Shown here one piece after another: positions 1-9,220 of a stretch of 64,000 nucleotides of DNA (position 1 is its first letter; every line of letters begins with the position of its first letter). Source of the DNA: AC-32 sp963788215 (GTDB lineage: Bacteria; Actinomycetota; Thermoleophilia; Gaiellales; Gaiellaceae); NCBI GenBank assembly GCA_963788215.1, contig CAWBFX010000005.1, positions 62,001 through 126,000 of the forward strand, written 5' to 3'. Under the pieces are notes generated by a model that ran no database searches, was not told the DNA's origin, and saw only the letters and a list, made by a program, of their open reading frames with translations. A program made the position numbers and the translations under genes.

Positions 1-1
1 T

Positions 2-589
2 GCGGCGCGCGAGCTGATCACCGTCGCGGCCGCGCGCCGGACGTCCACGCAGGGATCGTTCCGGCTCTGGCGGAAGCCCGGCGCCTGCTGGCAGCCCGTC
101 GCCGGCCCGTGGACGGCATGGCTCGGCGAGCGAGGCACGTCGAGAAACAAGCGCGAGGGCGACCTCACGACTCCGGCCGGGGCGTTCGGCCTCCTGCCGA
201 CCATGTACGGCCTCGCGCCGAGCCCGCGCGTCCGCTACCGCTACCACCGGATCGTCTGCGGCGACTGGTGGGTCGAGGACCCGCGCTCGCCCTGGTACAA
301 CCGCTTCAAGCACGTCCCCTGCGGCTCGACCCCGCCGTTCCGCGTCAAGAGCGAAGACATGTCCCGCTCGCCCACCGCGTACCGCAACCTCGCGGTGATC
401 GCCTACAACCGCGACCCAATCGTCCCGGGCCGCGGCTCGGGGATCTTCCTCCACGTCAGCACCGGCCGCCCGACTCTGGGCTGCGTCTCGCTACCCCTGC
501 CCCGGCTGCTGGCCGTGCTTCGCTGGCTCAACCCTCGAAGCGCACCGTTGATCGTGATCGGGACGAACGCCGAGATCCGCGGCTTCTAG
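2..589 (+). CDS. L,D-transpeptidase (YkuD domain), 5' truncated
   Basis: The frame is open from base 2, so the N terminus lies outside the window; about 195 residues remain. The C-terminal half carries the YkuD-type signature: an HV(S) segment in GIFLHVSTG followed nine residues later by GC in the strand TLGCVSLP, which supplies the catalytic cysteine of L,D-transpeptidases. These enzymes make 3-3 cross-links in peptidoglycan or attach proteins to it outside the membrane. The upstream part (KREGDLTTPAGAF) matches the usual domain entry. No signal peptide can be seen because the start is missing. The stop TAG lies within the -10-like hexamer of the next gene. Confidence 0.82.
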   Translation, partial: AARELITVAAARRTSTQGSFRLWRKPGACWQPVAGPWTAWLGERGTSRNKREGDLTTPAGAFGLLPTMYGLAPSPRVRYRYHRIVCGDWWVEDPRSPWYNRFKHVPCGSTPPFRVKSEDMSRSPTAYRNLAVIAYNRDPIVPGRGSGIFLHVSTGRPTLGCVSLPLPRLLAVLRWLNPRSAPLIVIGTNAEIRGF

Positions 590-592
590 GAT
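587..592 (+). promoter_or_regulatory. -10 hexamer TAGGAT, leaderless start of GAF gene
   Basis: TAGGAT ends exactly 6 nt before the GTG at 599, and there is no Shine-Dalgarno sequence. Transcription would begin at or next to the start codon. The hexamer also contains the stop codon of the preceding gene. Confidence 0.55.
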
Positions 593-598
593 GGGCAG

Positions 599-1087
599 GT
601 GACTGAGCACGTGACCGATCCGGTCGAGCGAGCCGTCGCTGCCCTGCAGCGCGAGACGACGGTTCGCGGGCTGCTCACCACGGCCTCCCGGGAGATCACC
701 GAGACGCTCGAGGCCTCCGCCTGCATGATCTCGCGCGTCGTCGGCGACCTGCTGGTCAGCCTCGTGGAGTTCTCGCGCGGCGAGCGCGCGCCGGACATCG
801 GGCACGAGTATCTGATCTCGGACTATCCGCTGACTCACGAGGTGATCACCGCCGGACAGCCGCGCGCCGTCTCGCTGCTCGACGAGGACCCCGAGCCCTC
901 GGAGGCCGAGCTGCTCGAGAAGCTCGGCTTCGAGTCGCTCCTGATGGTCTGCATGCCGAGCGGGGGCAGCTGCTGGGGGCTCGTCGAGGTCTACGGCGAG
1001 GGAACCCGCTTCGACGACGGGCAGGCCGGCATCGCGAACTCGATCGCGCTCGAGGCCGGCCGCCAGCTGGAACGCTTCGCGCCCTAG
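599..1087 (+). CDS. GAF-domain protein
   Basis: Predicted 162-residue soluble protein made almost only of one GAF-like domain: an N-terminal helix (residues 5-35), then the alternating strands and helices of the fold, ending in SIALEAGRQLERFA. GAF domains bind small ligands or mediate dimerisation in signalling proteins; no output domain is attached, so it would act as a stand-alone sensor or is a relic of a larger protein. GTG start, chosen because it is the first in frame and sits 6 nt after a -10-like hexamer. The 3' end overlaps the convergent small gene at 1084. Family assignment is by pattern only; the ligand is unknown. Confidence 0.68.
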   Translation: MTEHVTDPVERAVAALQRETTVRGLLTTASREITETLEASACMISRVVGDLLVSLVEFSRGERAPDIGHEYLISDYPLTHEVITAGQPRAVSLLDEDPEPSEAELLEKLGFESLLMVCMPSGGSCWGLVEVYGEGTRFDDGQAGIANSIALEAGRQLERFAP

Positions 1088-1242
1088 CGCCAGAGTGAGC
1101 GCCAGATGCCCGCGCGACCAAGCGCGCGGCCGAGCAGCTTGTTCTTCGCGCGGCGCGTGATCCGCTTCGGATCGCCGGACGCGACCGCCTCCGCGTCGCC
1201 GAGGATGCGCGCCGAGCGGTAGAGGGAGCTCCGCAGCTTCAT
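1084..1242 (-). CDS. Small basic hypothetical protein (52 aa)
   Basis: ATG-initiated 52-residue ORF, very rich in Arg and Lys, running MKLRSSLYRSARILGD to GRAGIWRSLWR. Its stop overlaps that of the GAF gene by three bases, a typical tight convergent arrangement. A CATAGT hexamer lies 6 nt before the start. The pattern (amphipathic basic helices, C-terminal Trp-Arg) resembles small uncharacterised proteins that I recall from related actinobacteria, but I cannot name a family. Nucleic-acid or membrane association is possible from charge alone. Confidence 0.6.
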   Translation of the reverse strand: MKLRSSLYRSARILGDAEAVASGDPKRITRRAKNKLLGRALGRAGIWRSLWR

Positions 1243-1288
1243 GCACCCACTATGGACGTTCGCCCGACGGCGTTCAAGCGCCGGTTGC

Positions 1289-1294
1289 TAGGTT
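1289..1294 (+). promoter_or_regulatory. -10 hexamer TAGGTT, leaderless start of zinc-ribbon gene
   Basis: TAGGTT followed by 6 nt and the ATG at 1301; no ribosome-binding site. Same geometry as ten other starts in this window. Confidence 0.55.
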
Positions 1295-1300
1295 GCGTCC

Positions 1301-1474
1301 ATGGCCAGTTCGACCGCAGAATCGAGTTACGAGGTCGTCTGCCCGCACTGTCACAAGCCGTTCGAGGCGGAGCTGCTCGTCTCGTCCGGCACCGCGGGCC
1401 CGGGTGGCTTCAAGTGCCCGCACTGCCGACTGTTCGTGCCGTACGAGCGCGCTGACGTCTCGTCCAACGACTAG
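1301..1474 (+). CDS. Zinc-ribbon small protein (57 aa)
   Basis: A 57-residue ORF with two CPHC knuckles (residues about 14-17 and 39-42) spaced 21 residues apart, an arrangement that binds one zinc ion in a zinc ribbon. The intervening segment has FEAELLVSSG. Such mini-ribbons are often found alone and of unknown job in Actinobacteria; RNA, DNA or protein binding are all possible. The ATG was chosen because a -10-like hexamer lies just 6 nt upstream, implying a leaderless mRNA. Its stop overlaps that of the convergent sulfatase-like gene. Confidence 0.68.
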   Translation: MASSTAESSYEVVCPHCHKPFEAELLVSSGTAGPGGFKCPHCRLFVPYERADVSSND

Positions 1475-3609
1475 CCCAAAGAGACGCGCAGCTCCCGCAG
1501 GACGGGGGACGAGGCGGGCCCGGAGAGCACGAAGGCGCGCACCGCGTTCCGGCCGGTCCTGAACGCGTCCTCGCCGGCCAGAAGCGAGAAGCGGACCGGC
1601 CCGCCGCCCGGGTTGCGGTACGCGACGCCGACCGCGGCGATCCGGCCGTTGAGCGACAGGGCCAGCGGCTGGCCTGCCTGCACGCCTGAGAGAGTGCCGA
1701 CGACCGGCGAGGGCACCAGAGACGAGCCCCGGGGGAAGCGGCGAAGGAGCCGGCTCCCGACCTTGTCGACGCGCGCCGACCCCGAAGGCGAGGCCTCGAC
1801 GGTCAGGCTCGAGACGGCGTTCCCGACGAGGTCGCGGTAAGGCCCGGTGCCGTCGAAGCGCGCCCCCCAGTCGCCGCTTCCGAACAGCGACAGCTCGCGG
1901 GCGAGCGCGGCCTGCCGCTGGGCAAGCGCCGCGCGATAGCTCTCCCGCACGCCGGCGACGTCGACCACGGACGAGCCCGCGCCGCCCTTGCGCAACGAGG
2001 TGCCGTCGACGTGCCAGGGAATCTTGACCCCGAGCGTGTCCGCGATCGTCGGAACGATGTCGAGCGTGCTCGCGTGCCTCGAGTCGACCACGCGGCCCTG
2101 CGTCTGACCCGGGTACTTGACGAACAGCGGAATGAAGGCGAGGTCGGCGAGGTTGCTCTCGGTCGGCCTACGGCGCAGGTCGCCTCCGCGGAAGCTGATC
2201 CCGTGGTCCGGCATGACGATCACGAGCGCCTTGTCCCAGAGGCCGACCTTGTGCAGCCGCGCGATGAACTTCCCGAGCAGCTTGTCGGTGTAGCCGACCT
2301 GGAGCAGATGGCGCTGCCACGCCTGGGTCGCGAGCTGGCCGTTGAACCAGCGCTCGCCGGTTCGGCCCGGCGCATTCGTGCTCGTGACCGCCCGGGCCCT
2401 GCCGTCCGGGAAGTAGAGCCAGGGCGTGTGCGGGAGCAGGATGTGCGCGAAGTAGAGGGTCGGCCGCCCCGAGGCGGGCTTCCTGAACGAGCCGACGAAG
2501 TGATTGAAGTCGTGGACGCGGCTCAGGTAGAAGGTGCTCAGGTCGACTTTCGGCGGCGCGCCCGAGTCACTCGCCGCGACGCTCTCGTCGCCGGAGTTGC
2601 CCCCGAAGTCGCCCCACGACTCGTCGATCACGGGGAGGCGCTGCTCGAGCGAGGGAGGCGCGAGCAGGTGGAGGTAGACCGTGCGCACGTCCGAGTAGAG
2701 CGACGAGAGTCGCGACTCGGTGCTCGAGCCCTTCCGCTTGCAGAGGCTCTGCGGGCAGAGCCTGGTCTGCGACTCGTGCACGACGAGGCGGTAGCGCTTG
2801 CCGAGGAGCGTGAACAGGTTGTGCGGGTGGTCGCGCAGGATCGGCAGCGCGCCCTTCCTCGGCTTCTGCCCCGTCAGGATCGCGGGCACGGCGACCGTCG
2901 TCGAGGCCGAGACGGTTGTCGCGTTGCGGTACCAGGTCGAGCTCGCCGCGAGCCTGGCGAAGTTGGGGAAGCGCTTCGCGTCGATCCCGCCGTCGGCCTG
3001 CTGGAGGTCGATCACGGGAAACTCGTCCAGCTGGAGGAAGACGATGGGCGTGGTCGCGCGGGTGCGGATCTCCGCTGCCTGGGCGGTCCCGCTCGAGATG
3101 ACCAGCTTCGAGGTCGGCGACTGGAAGAGGAACAGCGCGAGGAAGACCAGCGGCGCTGCGGCGAGCCAGGTTAGAAACGACCCTGCCGCCCGGAGCCGCC
3201 ACACCGCGACCGCCAGGGCAACCCCGATCGCAATCGCCCCGACGATCAGCGCCGCGGTTCCGTCGAGGCCCACGCGCTTGAGAGCGTATGCGCCGAAGAC
3301 TGCGCCGAGGAAGCCCAGGAACACGTGGTGCAGGACGATCGCGGCGCGCGCGCTGACGATGCCGACGACGAGCTCGACCAACCAGAGCACGAGGGCCGGC
3401 ACGAAGGTGACGACGAGCGCGAACAGGACGATGTCCCCCGGCGTCGACCCGCGCACCGCGAAGAACTCGGCGTTCTTGCCGAGGATGTCGAAAAGGGGCT
3501 GCGCGAGGGCAAAACCGGACGCCGCGAAGAGCTGCGCGCCGCGAACGGCGGGCTCCCGCAGGCGGACGTGCCAGGCGGCCCTCTCGACCCCGGCGTGAAC
3601 GACGGCCAC
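1471..3609 (-). CDS. Membrane sulfatase / phosphoglycerol transferase-like protein
   Basis: 712 residues. The N-terminal ~165 residues hold about four membrane helices (around 59-86, 89-110, 119-136, 145-162); the rest is an extracytoplasmic alkaline-phosphatase superfamily domain. Motifs visible are QLDEFPVI (first metal-binding aspartate), the Ser/Thr-rich segment TTVSASTTVAVPAIL where the nucleophile would lie, and VIVMPDHGISF (metal-binding Asp-His). This architecture is that of LTA-synthase or phosphoglycerol-transferase-like enzymes which modify envelope glycans or lipids; the substrate is not predictable. GTG start, with GATACT 6 nt upstream. Divergent from the glycosyltransferase gene at 3663, which suggests a shared envelope role. 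Confidence 0.8.
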   Translation of the reverse strand: MAVVHAGVERAAWHVRLREPAVRGAQLFAASGFALAQPLFDILGKNAEFFAVRGSTPGDIVLFALVVTFVPALVLWLVELVVGIVSARAAIVLHHVFLGFLGAVFGAYALKRVGLDGTAALIVGAIAIGVALAVAVWRLRAAGSFLTWLAAAPLVFLALFLFQSPTSKLVISSGTAQAAEIRTRATTPIVFLQLDEFPVIDLQQADGGIDAKRFPNFARLAASSTWYRNATTVSASTTVAVPAILTGQKPRKGALPILRDHPHNLFTLLGKRYRLVVHESQTRLCPQSLCKRKGSSTESRLSSLYSDVRTVYLHLLAPPSLEQRLPVIDESWGDFGGNSGDESVAASDSGAPPKVDLSTFYLSRVHDFNHFVGSFRKPASGRPTLYFAHILLPHTPWLYFPDGRARAVTSTNAPGRTGERWFNGQLATQAWQRHLLQVGYTDKLLGKFIARLHKVGLWDKALVIVMPDHGISFRGGDLRRRPTESNLADLAFIPLFVKYPGQTQGRVVDSRHASTLDIVPTIADTLGVKIPWHVDGTSLRKGGAGSSVVDVAGVRESYRAALAQRQAALARELSLFGSGDWGARFDGTGPYRDLVGNAVSSLTVEASPSGSARVDKVGSRLLRRFPRGSSLVPSPVVGTLSGVQAGQPLALSLNGRIAAVGVAYRNPGGGPVRFSLLAGEDAFRTGRNAVRAFVLSGPASSPVLRELRVSLG

Positions 3610-3662
3610 GGCCCAAGTATCACTCCTTCAAGGGATACCCCGCGCCTGCCGATACCGGACTC

Positions 3663-5762
3663 GTGGCGATGGACGTCTCTGTCTCTCGCGCGCCTGCGAT
3701 CCCGCGTCCGGCGGCGATCCCGGCGCGCCTGGCGCTGGCCGGAGTGGTCGGCATCAGCTTCGCGATCCGCTTCGCTGCGGCGCTCATCCACACCACGCCG
3801 CTCTACTTTCCCGACGAGTACATCTACGCGTCGATCGCGCGCTCGCTGGCCGCCAGCGGCAAGCCCATCATCCGCGGTCACTCCGCGCATTTCCCGGCGC
3901 TGCTCGAGCCGCTGCTGGCCGCGCCGTTCTGGCTCTTCCACGACCCCGCCCTCGCCTACCGGCTGACGCAGGCGGAGAACGCGCTGGCGATGTCGCTTGC
4001 CGCGGTGCCCGTCTACCTGTTGGTCCGGCGTCTCGGCGGCGGGACGTGGCCGGCCCTGGCCGGCGCAGCGCTCACGGTCGCGTCGCCCGACCTCTTCTTC
4101 AGCTCGTTCGTGACGGCCGACGCCGTCGCCTATCCGCTCGTCCTCGGAGCCGTCTACCTCGGCGTCTGCGCCCTCTCGCAGCCGAGCCGCCGCGCCCAGC
4201 TCGGCTTTACGGCGCTGGCCCTGCTCGCGACCTTCGCGCGCATCCAGTACGTCTTCCTGCCGGTCGTCTTCCTCGCGGCCGCTTTCGTGGTCGAGCGAGG
4301 GTCGCTGCGCTCGGTTGCGCGCCGCTTCCGCCTGACGATCCTGCTCTACGCCGCACCGCTCGGGCTCGCCGCCGGGCTCGGGCCGTCGCGGCTGCTCGGC
4401 TACTACTCCGGCCTGACGAGCGTCGGCGTCAAGCCCCTGGCGCTCGGGCATTGGCTCGGGACCGACGCGCTGCTGCTGGCCTACGCCGCGGGCTTCGCGC
4501 TCGTCCCCGGTGCGCTGGCCGGCCTCGCGGTGGCCCTCGCGCGGCCGCGTACGCGGGAGGAGAGCGCCTACGCGGCCTTCGTGTCAGGTGTGCTCGTCGC
4601 GATCTTCGCCGAGGCGACCATCTACGCATCGAACGGGTCCGACCGCTTCCAGGAGCGCTACCTGATGGTGCTGCTTCCGCTCGTGTTCCCCGCCTTCTGG
4701 CTCTGGATGCGACGCGGCCGGCCGGGAGCGCGCATCGTCGCCGCCGCCTCGCTCGGGCTGATCGCGCTCGCGGCGCGCGTGCCGCTCTCCGGCTACACGA
4801 TCAGCGACGCGAAGCAGGACTCACCGTTCCTGCTCGCCGTCTTCCGCTTGGAGAAGGCGGTCGGGATCGGCACCGGCTCACTCGTGGTCGCCGTCGCGGC
4901 CAGCGTGCTCGCCCTGCTCGCGCTCGTCGTCTGCTTCCGGCCTGCGTTCGAGCGGGTCGCGGTCATCGCCGCGATCGCGGCAGCCGCAGCGGCCTCGGTC
5001 GGCGCGGTGGCGTTCGACAGCCACGTCGTTCGCGGCGTGCAGACGACGATGCTCGCGCCGGACGCGCAGTGGGTCGACCATTCAGGGCTGCGCGACGTGA
5101 CGCTCGTCGAGACGCCTGCGACCCCGCACGCTGCCGCGCACGAGCAGCTCTTCTGGAACGAGTCCTTGAAGCGGATCTACTTCCTCGACGCCGCCTCCGC
5201 GATCGACGCCTTCGGCTGGCCGAGGACGCACGCCGCCTCGAACGGCCGCCTGGTCTCCGGCTCGAAGACGCTGCGCGGATCGCTGCTGGTCTCCGAGTAC
5301 GGCGTGCACGCCCAGCTGGCCGACGCGACCCTCGTCGACCGCGAGGCGAGCTTCGCCCTCTGGCGCGCGCAGGGAACCGCGCGCTTCGCGCTCTTCACCG
5401 GAGGCCTCTACCACGACGGCTGGCTCGCCTCGGGCGGGCACATCACGGTCTACCCCGCGGAGGACGGCCTCGTCCGCGGCGTCCTGCGCTTCACCGTCTC
5501 GCTGCCGCCGAAGCCGCGAGCCGAGCGCACTGTGCTCCAGCTCAGCGGCCCGGGCATGACAAGGCGCGTCGTCGTCCTGCCCGGCCAGAGCCAGCAGCTG
5601 AGCTTCCCGGTCGACCACCGCGGGCCGTGGACGCTCGACTTCCGAGCGCCGCGGGCCGGCTACCTGAGCGACGGCCGCCCGGTCAGCGTGATGGCGAAGC
5701 CGCCTAGCTTTGCGGGCACCTACGCAGGCTCGAGCACGACAGGCGCCGAAGGCGCCAAGTAA
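3663..5762 (+). CDS. GT39/ArnT-like membrane glycosyltransferase
   Basis: 699 residues with about a dozen hydrophobic segments in the first 460 residues and a soluble C-terminal domain. The first periplasmic loop has YFPDEYIYASIARSL, the Asp-Glu pair typical of PMT/ArnT-type enzymes that use polyprenyl-phosphate-linked sugars. It probably transfers a sugar outside the membrane to protein or envelope glycan. GTG at 3663 (ATG six bases later is the alternative). It is divergent from the sulfatase-like gene. Its stop codon TAA is provided by the 21-bp palindromic repeat that starts at 5753, so the C terminus may have been set by that repeat. Confidence 0.85.
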   Translation: MAMDVSVSRAPAIPRPAAIPARLALAGVVGISFAIRFAAALIHTTPLYFPDEYIYASIARSLAASGKPIIRGHSAHFPALLEPLLAAPFWLFHDPALAYRLTQAENALAMSLAAVPVYLLVRRLGGGTWPALAGAALTVASPDLFFSSFVTADAVAYPLVLGAVYLGVCALSQPSRRAQLGFTALALLATFARIQYVFLPVVFLAAAFVVERGSLRSVARRFRLTILLYAAPLGLAAGLGPSRLLGYYSGLTSVGVKPLALGHWLGTDALLLAYAAGFALVPGALAGLAVALARPRTREESAYAAFVSGVLVAIFAEATIYASNGSDRFQERYLMVLLPLVFPAFWLWMRRGRPGARIVAAASLGLIALAARVPLSGYTISDAKQDSPFLLAVFRLEKAVGIGTGSLVVAVAASVLALLALVVCFRPAFERVAVIAAIAAAAAASVGAVAFDSHVVRGVQTTMLAPDAQWVDHSGLRDVTLVETPATPHAAAHEQLFWNESLKRIYFLDAASAIDAFGWPRTHAASNGRLVSGSKTLRGSLLVSEYGVHAQLADATLVDREASFALWRAQGTARFALFTGGLYHDGWLASGGHITVYPAEDGLVRGVLRFTVSLPPKPRAERTVLQLSGPGMTRRVVVLPGQSQQLSFPVDHRGPWTLDFRAPRAGYLSDGRPVSVMAKPPSFAGTYAGSSTTGAEGAK

Positions 5763-5773
5763 CACTGTGTTAC
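5753..5773 (+). repeat. 21-bp palindromic repeat, copy 1
   Basis: Core GTAACACTGTGTTAC is a perfect palindrome around one central base and is preceded by CGCCAA. The same 21 bases occur, in the same orientation and with only the central base varying, at 26224 and 36263. This copy supplies the TAA stop of the glycosyltransferase gene and lies between the 3' ends of two convergent genes. Confidence 0.85.
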
Positions 5774-5800
5774 TAAGTTGGGTTGCCTTGGGCGTGCCGG

Positions 5801-5820
5801 AACGCGAGGGGTCCCGCGTT
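5801..5820. terminator. Bidirectional hairpin between convergent genes
   Basis: AACGCG and CGCGTT form a 6-bp stem around an eight-base loop that can pair further (GGG with CCC). It lies between the ends of the glycosyltransferase and rpoD, so it could serve both. There is no U-tract, so intrinsic termination is likely weak or factor-assisted. Confidence 0.4.
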
Positions 5821-5821
5821 A

Positions 5822-6916
<1,095 letters not shown>

Positions 6917-7048
6917 GTGACCTCCGGCTGGTAGCGGCTTGGAACTACCTCGACAACAAAAACATCGAGAGCCGGCCCTCCCCGATCCAAGCGCGCCCCT
7001 CGACCGCTCGGATGTTACACAGGAACTCGCAGATTCGGAACATTTTTC

Positions 7049-7936
7049 CTAGAAATTCCGTACTTCACCCACTACCTCCGCGTGGCTGTTTCTGACAGGC
7101 ACCTGGGCGAACGTCGAGAGGTCGAGGCCGAATTGCCGCACGAATTCGGACAGCGCCGGCCGGAGCGCGCGCGAGTTGCCGTCCTCGACCTCGAGCGCGA
7201 TCCCGAGGCCGTCGGGCGATGCGACCGCGATCAGGCCTTCGGCGCCGCCCTTCGCGATCCAGCCGTCGAGCGTCCGCATCAGGGTCGTGTCGGTCGCGCC
7301 CTCGCCGCCGATCAGCTCGGGACGCGCGCGCATCGCCGAGACGATCGTGCCGCCGCCCTCGAGCTGCGCGAGCCGTGCGAACGCATGCGCAACGCGCTCG
7401 AGCGGGAAGGCGAAGCAGACGACGCCGCAACCGTCGGTCGCCGTCTCGACCTTCGTGCGATCGACCTCGGCTGCGCGGGCGATCTCGTCGGTCAGCTCCT
7501 GCTGGAGCGGATGCTGGGGACCGCGGTAGCCCTCGACCGGCCAGCCGCGCGCCCGGCAGACGGCGATCATCCCCGCGTGCTTGCCGGAGCAGTTGTGGTA
7601 GATCGGCTCCGGCGGGCGGTTGTCCTGGACGCCGCAGTCGAGCTCGTCCTCGGAGCCGCCGGTCGCCTTCAGCAGCGAGCGAACCACGTCTACGTGCATC
7701 TCCGTCCCCAAATGCGAGGCCGAGGCGATCGCGTAGTGCTCCTCCTCGAGATCCTCGCGCGCCCGGGCGAGCAGCAGGGCCTGGATTGGCTTCGCCGAGG
7801 AGCGCAGCGAGACCACGAGATCCGGGTCGCCCGCGGCCGCGACGACCTCGCCGTCCTTGACCGCGACCGCGTGCACGCGGTGCGTCGACTCGACGATCTC
7901 GCCGCGCGTGACGGCTACGCTCAACGCTTCAGCCAT
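7049..7936 (-). CDS. Asparaginase (AnsA/asparaginase II family)
   Basis: 295 residues from the ATG at 7936. The family landmarks RSSAKPIQAL (about residue 47), ASHLGTE, and YHNCSGKHAGM are clear, as in the bacterial/plant-pathogen type asparaginase II family (distinct from E. coli AnsB). It hydrolyses asparagine to aspartate and ammonia; no signal peptide, so cytoplasmic. An in-frame extension upstream is possible but unlikely, because this ATG has TACGCT 7 nt before it (leaderless) and begins right before the conserved domain. Divergent from the Fpg/Nei gene with 14 bp between the starts. Confidence 0.9.
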   Translation of the reverse strand: MAEALSVAVTRGEIVESTHRVHAVAVKDGEVVAAAGDPDLVVSLRSSAKPIQALLLARAREDLEEEHYAIASASHLGTEMHVDVVRSLLKATGGSEDELDCGVQDNRPPEPIYHNCSGKHAGMIAVCRARGWPVEGYRGPQHPLQQELTDEIARAAEVDRTKVETATDGCGVVCFAFPLERVAHAFARLAQLEGGGTIVSAMRARPELIGGEGATDTTLMRTLDGWIAKGGAEGLIAVASPDGLGIALEVEDGNSRALRPALSEFVRQFGLDLSTFAQVPVRNSHAEVVGEVRNF

Positions 7937-7943
7937 GGCCGGG

Positions 7944-7949
7944 AGCGTA
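7944..7949 (-). promoter_or_regulatory. -10 hexamer TACGCT, leaderless start of asparaginase
   Basis: Read on the minus strand, TACGCT is followed by 7 nt and the ATG at 7936. It lies in the 14-bp gap between two divergent start codons. Confidence 0.5.
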
Positions 7950-7950
7950 A

Positions 7951-8778
7951 ATGCCTGAGTTGCCCGAGATGGAGGCGTGGCGTCGTGCTCTGAACGACCC
8001 CGTCTCCGCGTTTCCGATCGAGAAGGCCGGGCCGGCGCACGTCGCGACGCTGAAAACGTTCGACCCCCCGCTCTCGGCGCTGGACGGGCGGCGGCTTGCG
8101 GGAGCAAAGCGCCGGGCCAAGCGGCTGCTCTTCCCGACGGAGGACGGCGAGCTCGTCCTGCTCGTCCACCTCATGTCGGCGGGGCGCCTCCGCTACCTCA
8201 AGGCGGGCGAGAAGGGCCCGAAGACGCCCGCGTTCCGGCTGCTGTTCGAGGGCGGCGGGCAGCTCGTCCTCACCGAGGGCGGCCCGAAGAAGCGAGCGGG
8301 AGTCTGGTTGCTCACGCCCGAGGCGGCCGAGGCGGAGCTCGAGCACCTCGGCCCGGAGGCGCTGGGCCTCGGCGCAGAGCGCCTGGGCGAGATCCTGGCC
8401 GACCAGCCGCGGCGGCTGCACTCCCTGCTCCGCGACCAGCGCGTGATCGCCGGCATCGGCCGCGCGTGGGCGAACGAGATCCTGCACGCAGCGAAGCTGT
8501 CCCCTTTCGCCCCGGCCCAGGGACTGTCCCCGGGACAGGTTCGGACGCTCGCGGACGCGATGGACTCGGAGCTCGAACGCGGCCTCGAGCTGCGCGAGCG
8601 CGGCACAAAAGACGCGAAGGTCTACCGCGTCCACAACAAGCTCGGCGAGCCCTGCGACGTCTGCGGCACGCCGATCGCGCGCGTCGACTTCGAGGAGCAC
8701 ACGATCTACTACTGCCCTGAGTGCCAGACGGGCGGCCGCATCCTCAAGGACCGTCGGCTGTCACGGCTCCTGCGTTAG
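7951..8778 (+). CDS. Fpg/Nei family DNA glycosylase
   Basis: 275 residues. It starts MPELPEMEAW, giving the catalytic Pro2 and Glu3 of the family, has the H2TH region GIGRAWANEILHAAKLSP (about 168-185), and ends with a zinc finger CDVC...CPEC (about 234-259) followed by GGRILKDRRLSRLLR. These enzymes excise oxidised bases and nick the abasic site. In the H2TH segment the usual Asn of GIGN is Arg, as seen in some actinobacterial paralogues, so substrate range (8-oxoG versus pyrimidine lesions) cannot be told. Its 3' end overlaps the MarR gene by 18 bp (convergent). Confidence 0.93.
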   Translation: MPELPEMEAWRRALNDPVSAFPIEKAGPAHVATLKTFDPPLSALDGRRLAGAKRRAKRLLFPTEDGELVLLVHLMSAGRLRYLKAGEKGPKTPAFRLLFEGGGQLVLTEGGPKKRAGVWLLTPEAAEAELEHLGPEALGLGAERLGEILADQPRRLHSLLRDQRVIAGIGRAWANEILHAAKLSPFAPAQGLSPGQVRTLADAMDSELERGLELRERGTKDAKVYRVHNKLGEPCDVCGTPIARVDFEEHTIYYCPECQTGGRILKDRRLSRLLR

Positions 8779-9198
8779 CGCCCTCTCGACAAGATCGGCT
8801 GCGTCCCGGATCCGCATGACCTCCTCCGGCGTCAGCCGCCCGAGCAGGCGGGCGAGAGTCTCGACCCGCCGCCCGCGGCCTTGCTGCATGACCTTCCGGC
8901 CCTTCGGCGTCGCGCTGAGACGGGCCACCCGGCCGTCTGTCGGATCCGCCGCGCGCCGCGCGTAGCCGTCCTCGACGAGCGACTGCGCGATGCGCGTCAT
9001 CGTCGCGGGCCGGACCTGCTCGGCGGCGGCGAGCTCCCCGAGAGTGCGCGGACCGCCGAAGACGAGCACCGAGAGCGCCGAGAGGCGGGCGGCGCTCAGG
9101 CCCGTGGCCGGATCTTCGCGTCTGACGTGTCTGAGCGCATGGATCGCCGCCGAATGGAACCGGTCCGCAGCTTCGACGCTTGACTTTTTCGTAGACAT
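8761..9198 (-). CDS. MarR-family transcriptional regulator
   Basis: 145 residues with a winged helix-turn-helix: TLGELAAAEQVRPATMTRIAQSLVEDGYARR (given in parts: helix TLGELAAAEQ, recognition helix RPATMTRIAQ) and the wing DPTDGRVARLSATPKG. C-terminal helix ends in ERALTQEP. MarR proteins bind as dimers to short palindromes and are released by small phenolics, peroxides or other ligands. A perfect 17-bp palindrome covers its own -10 region, so autorepression is expected. The divergent neighbour is an ankyrin protein, a likely co-regulated target. No cysteine redox switch is evident. Confidence 0.9.
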   Translation of the reverse strand: MSTKKSSVEAADRFHSAAIHALRHVRREDPATGLSAARLSALSVLVFGGPRTLGELAAAEQVRPATMTRIAQSLVEDGYARRAADPTDGRVARLSATPKGRKVMQQGRGRRVETLARLLGRLTPEEVMRIRDAADLVERALTQEP

Positions 9199-9215
9199 TT
9201 AGTTAGCCTAACTAA
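9199..9215. promoter_or_regulatory. MarR operator palindrome
   Basis: TTAGTTAGCCTAACTAA is a perfect inverted repeat around a central C, filling the 22-bp gap between the divergent marR and ankyrin starts. On the minus strand TAGGCT (9205-9210) is 6 nt before the marR ATG; on the plus strand TAACTA is 6 nt before the ankyrin ATG. One bound dimer would block both leaderless promoters. Confidence 0.75.
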
Positions 9216-9220
9216 CTAGT

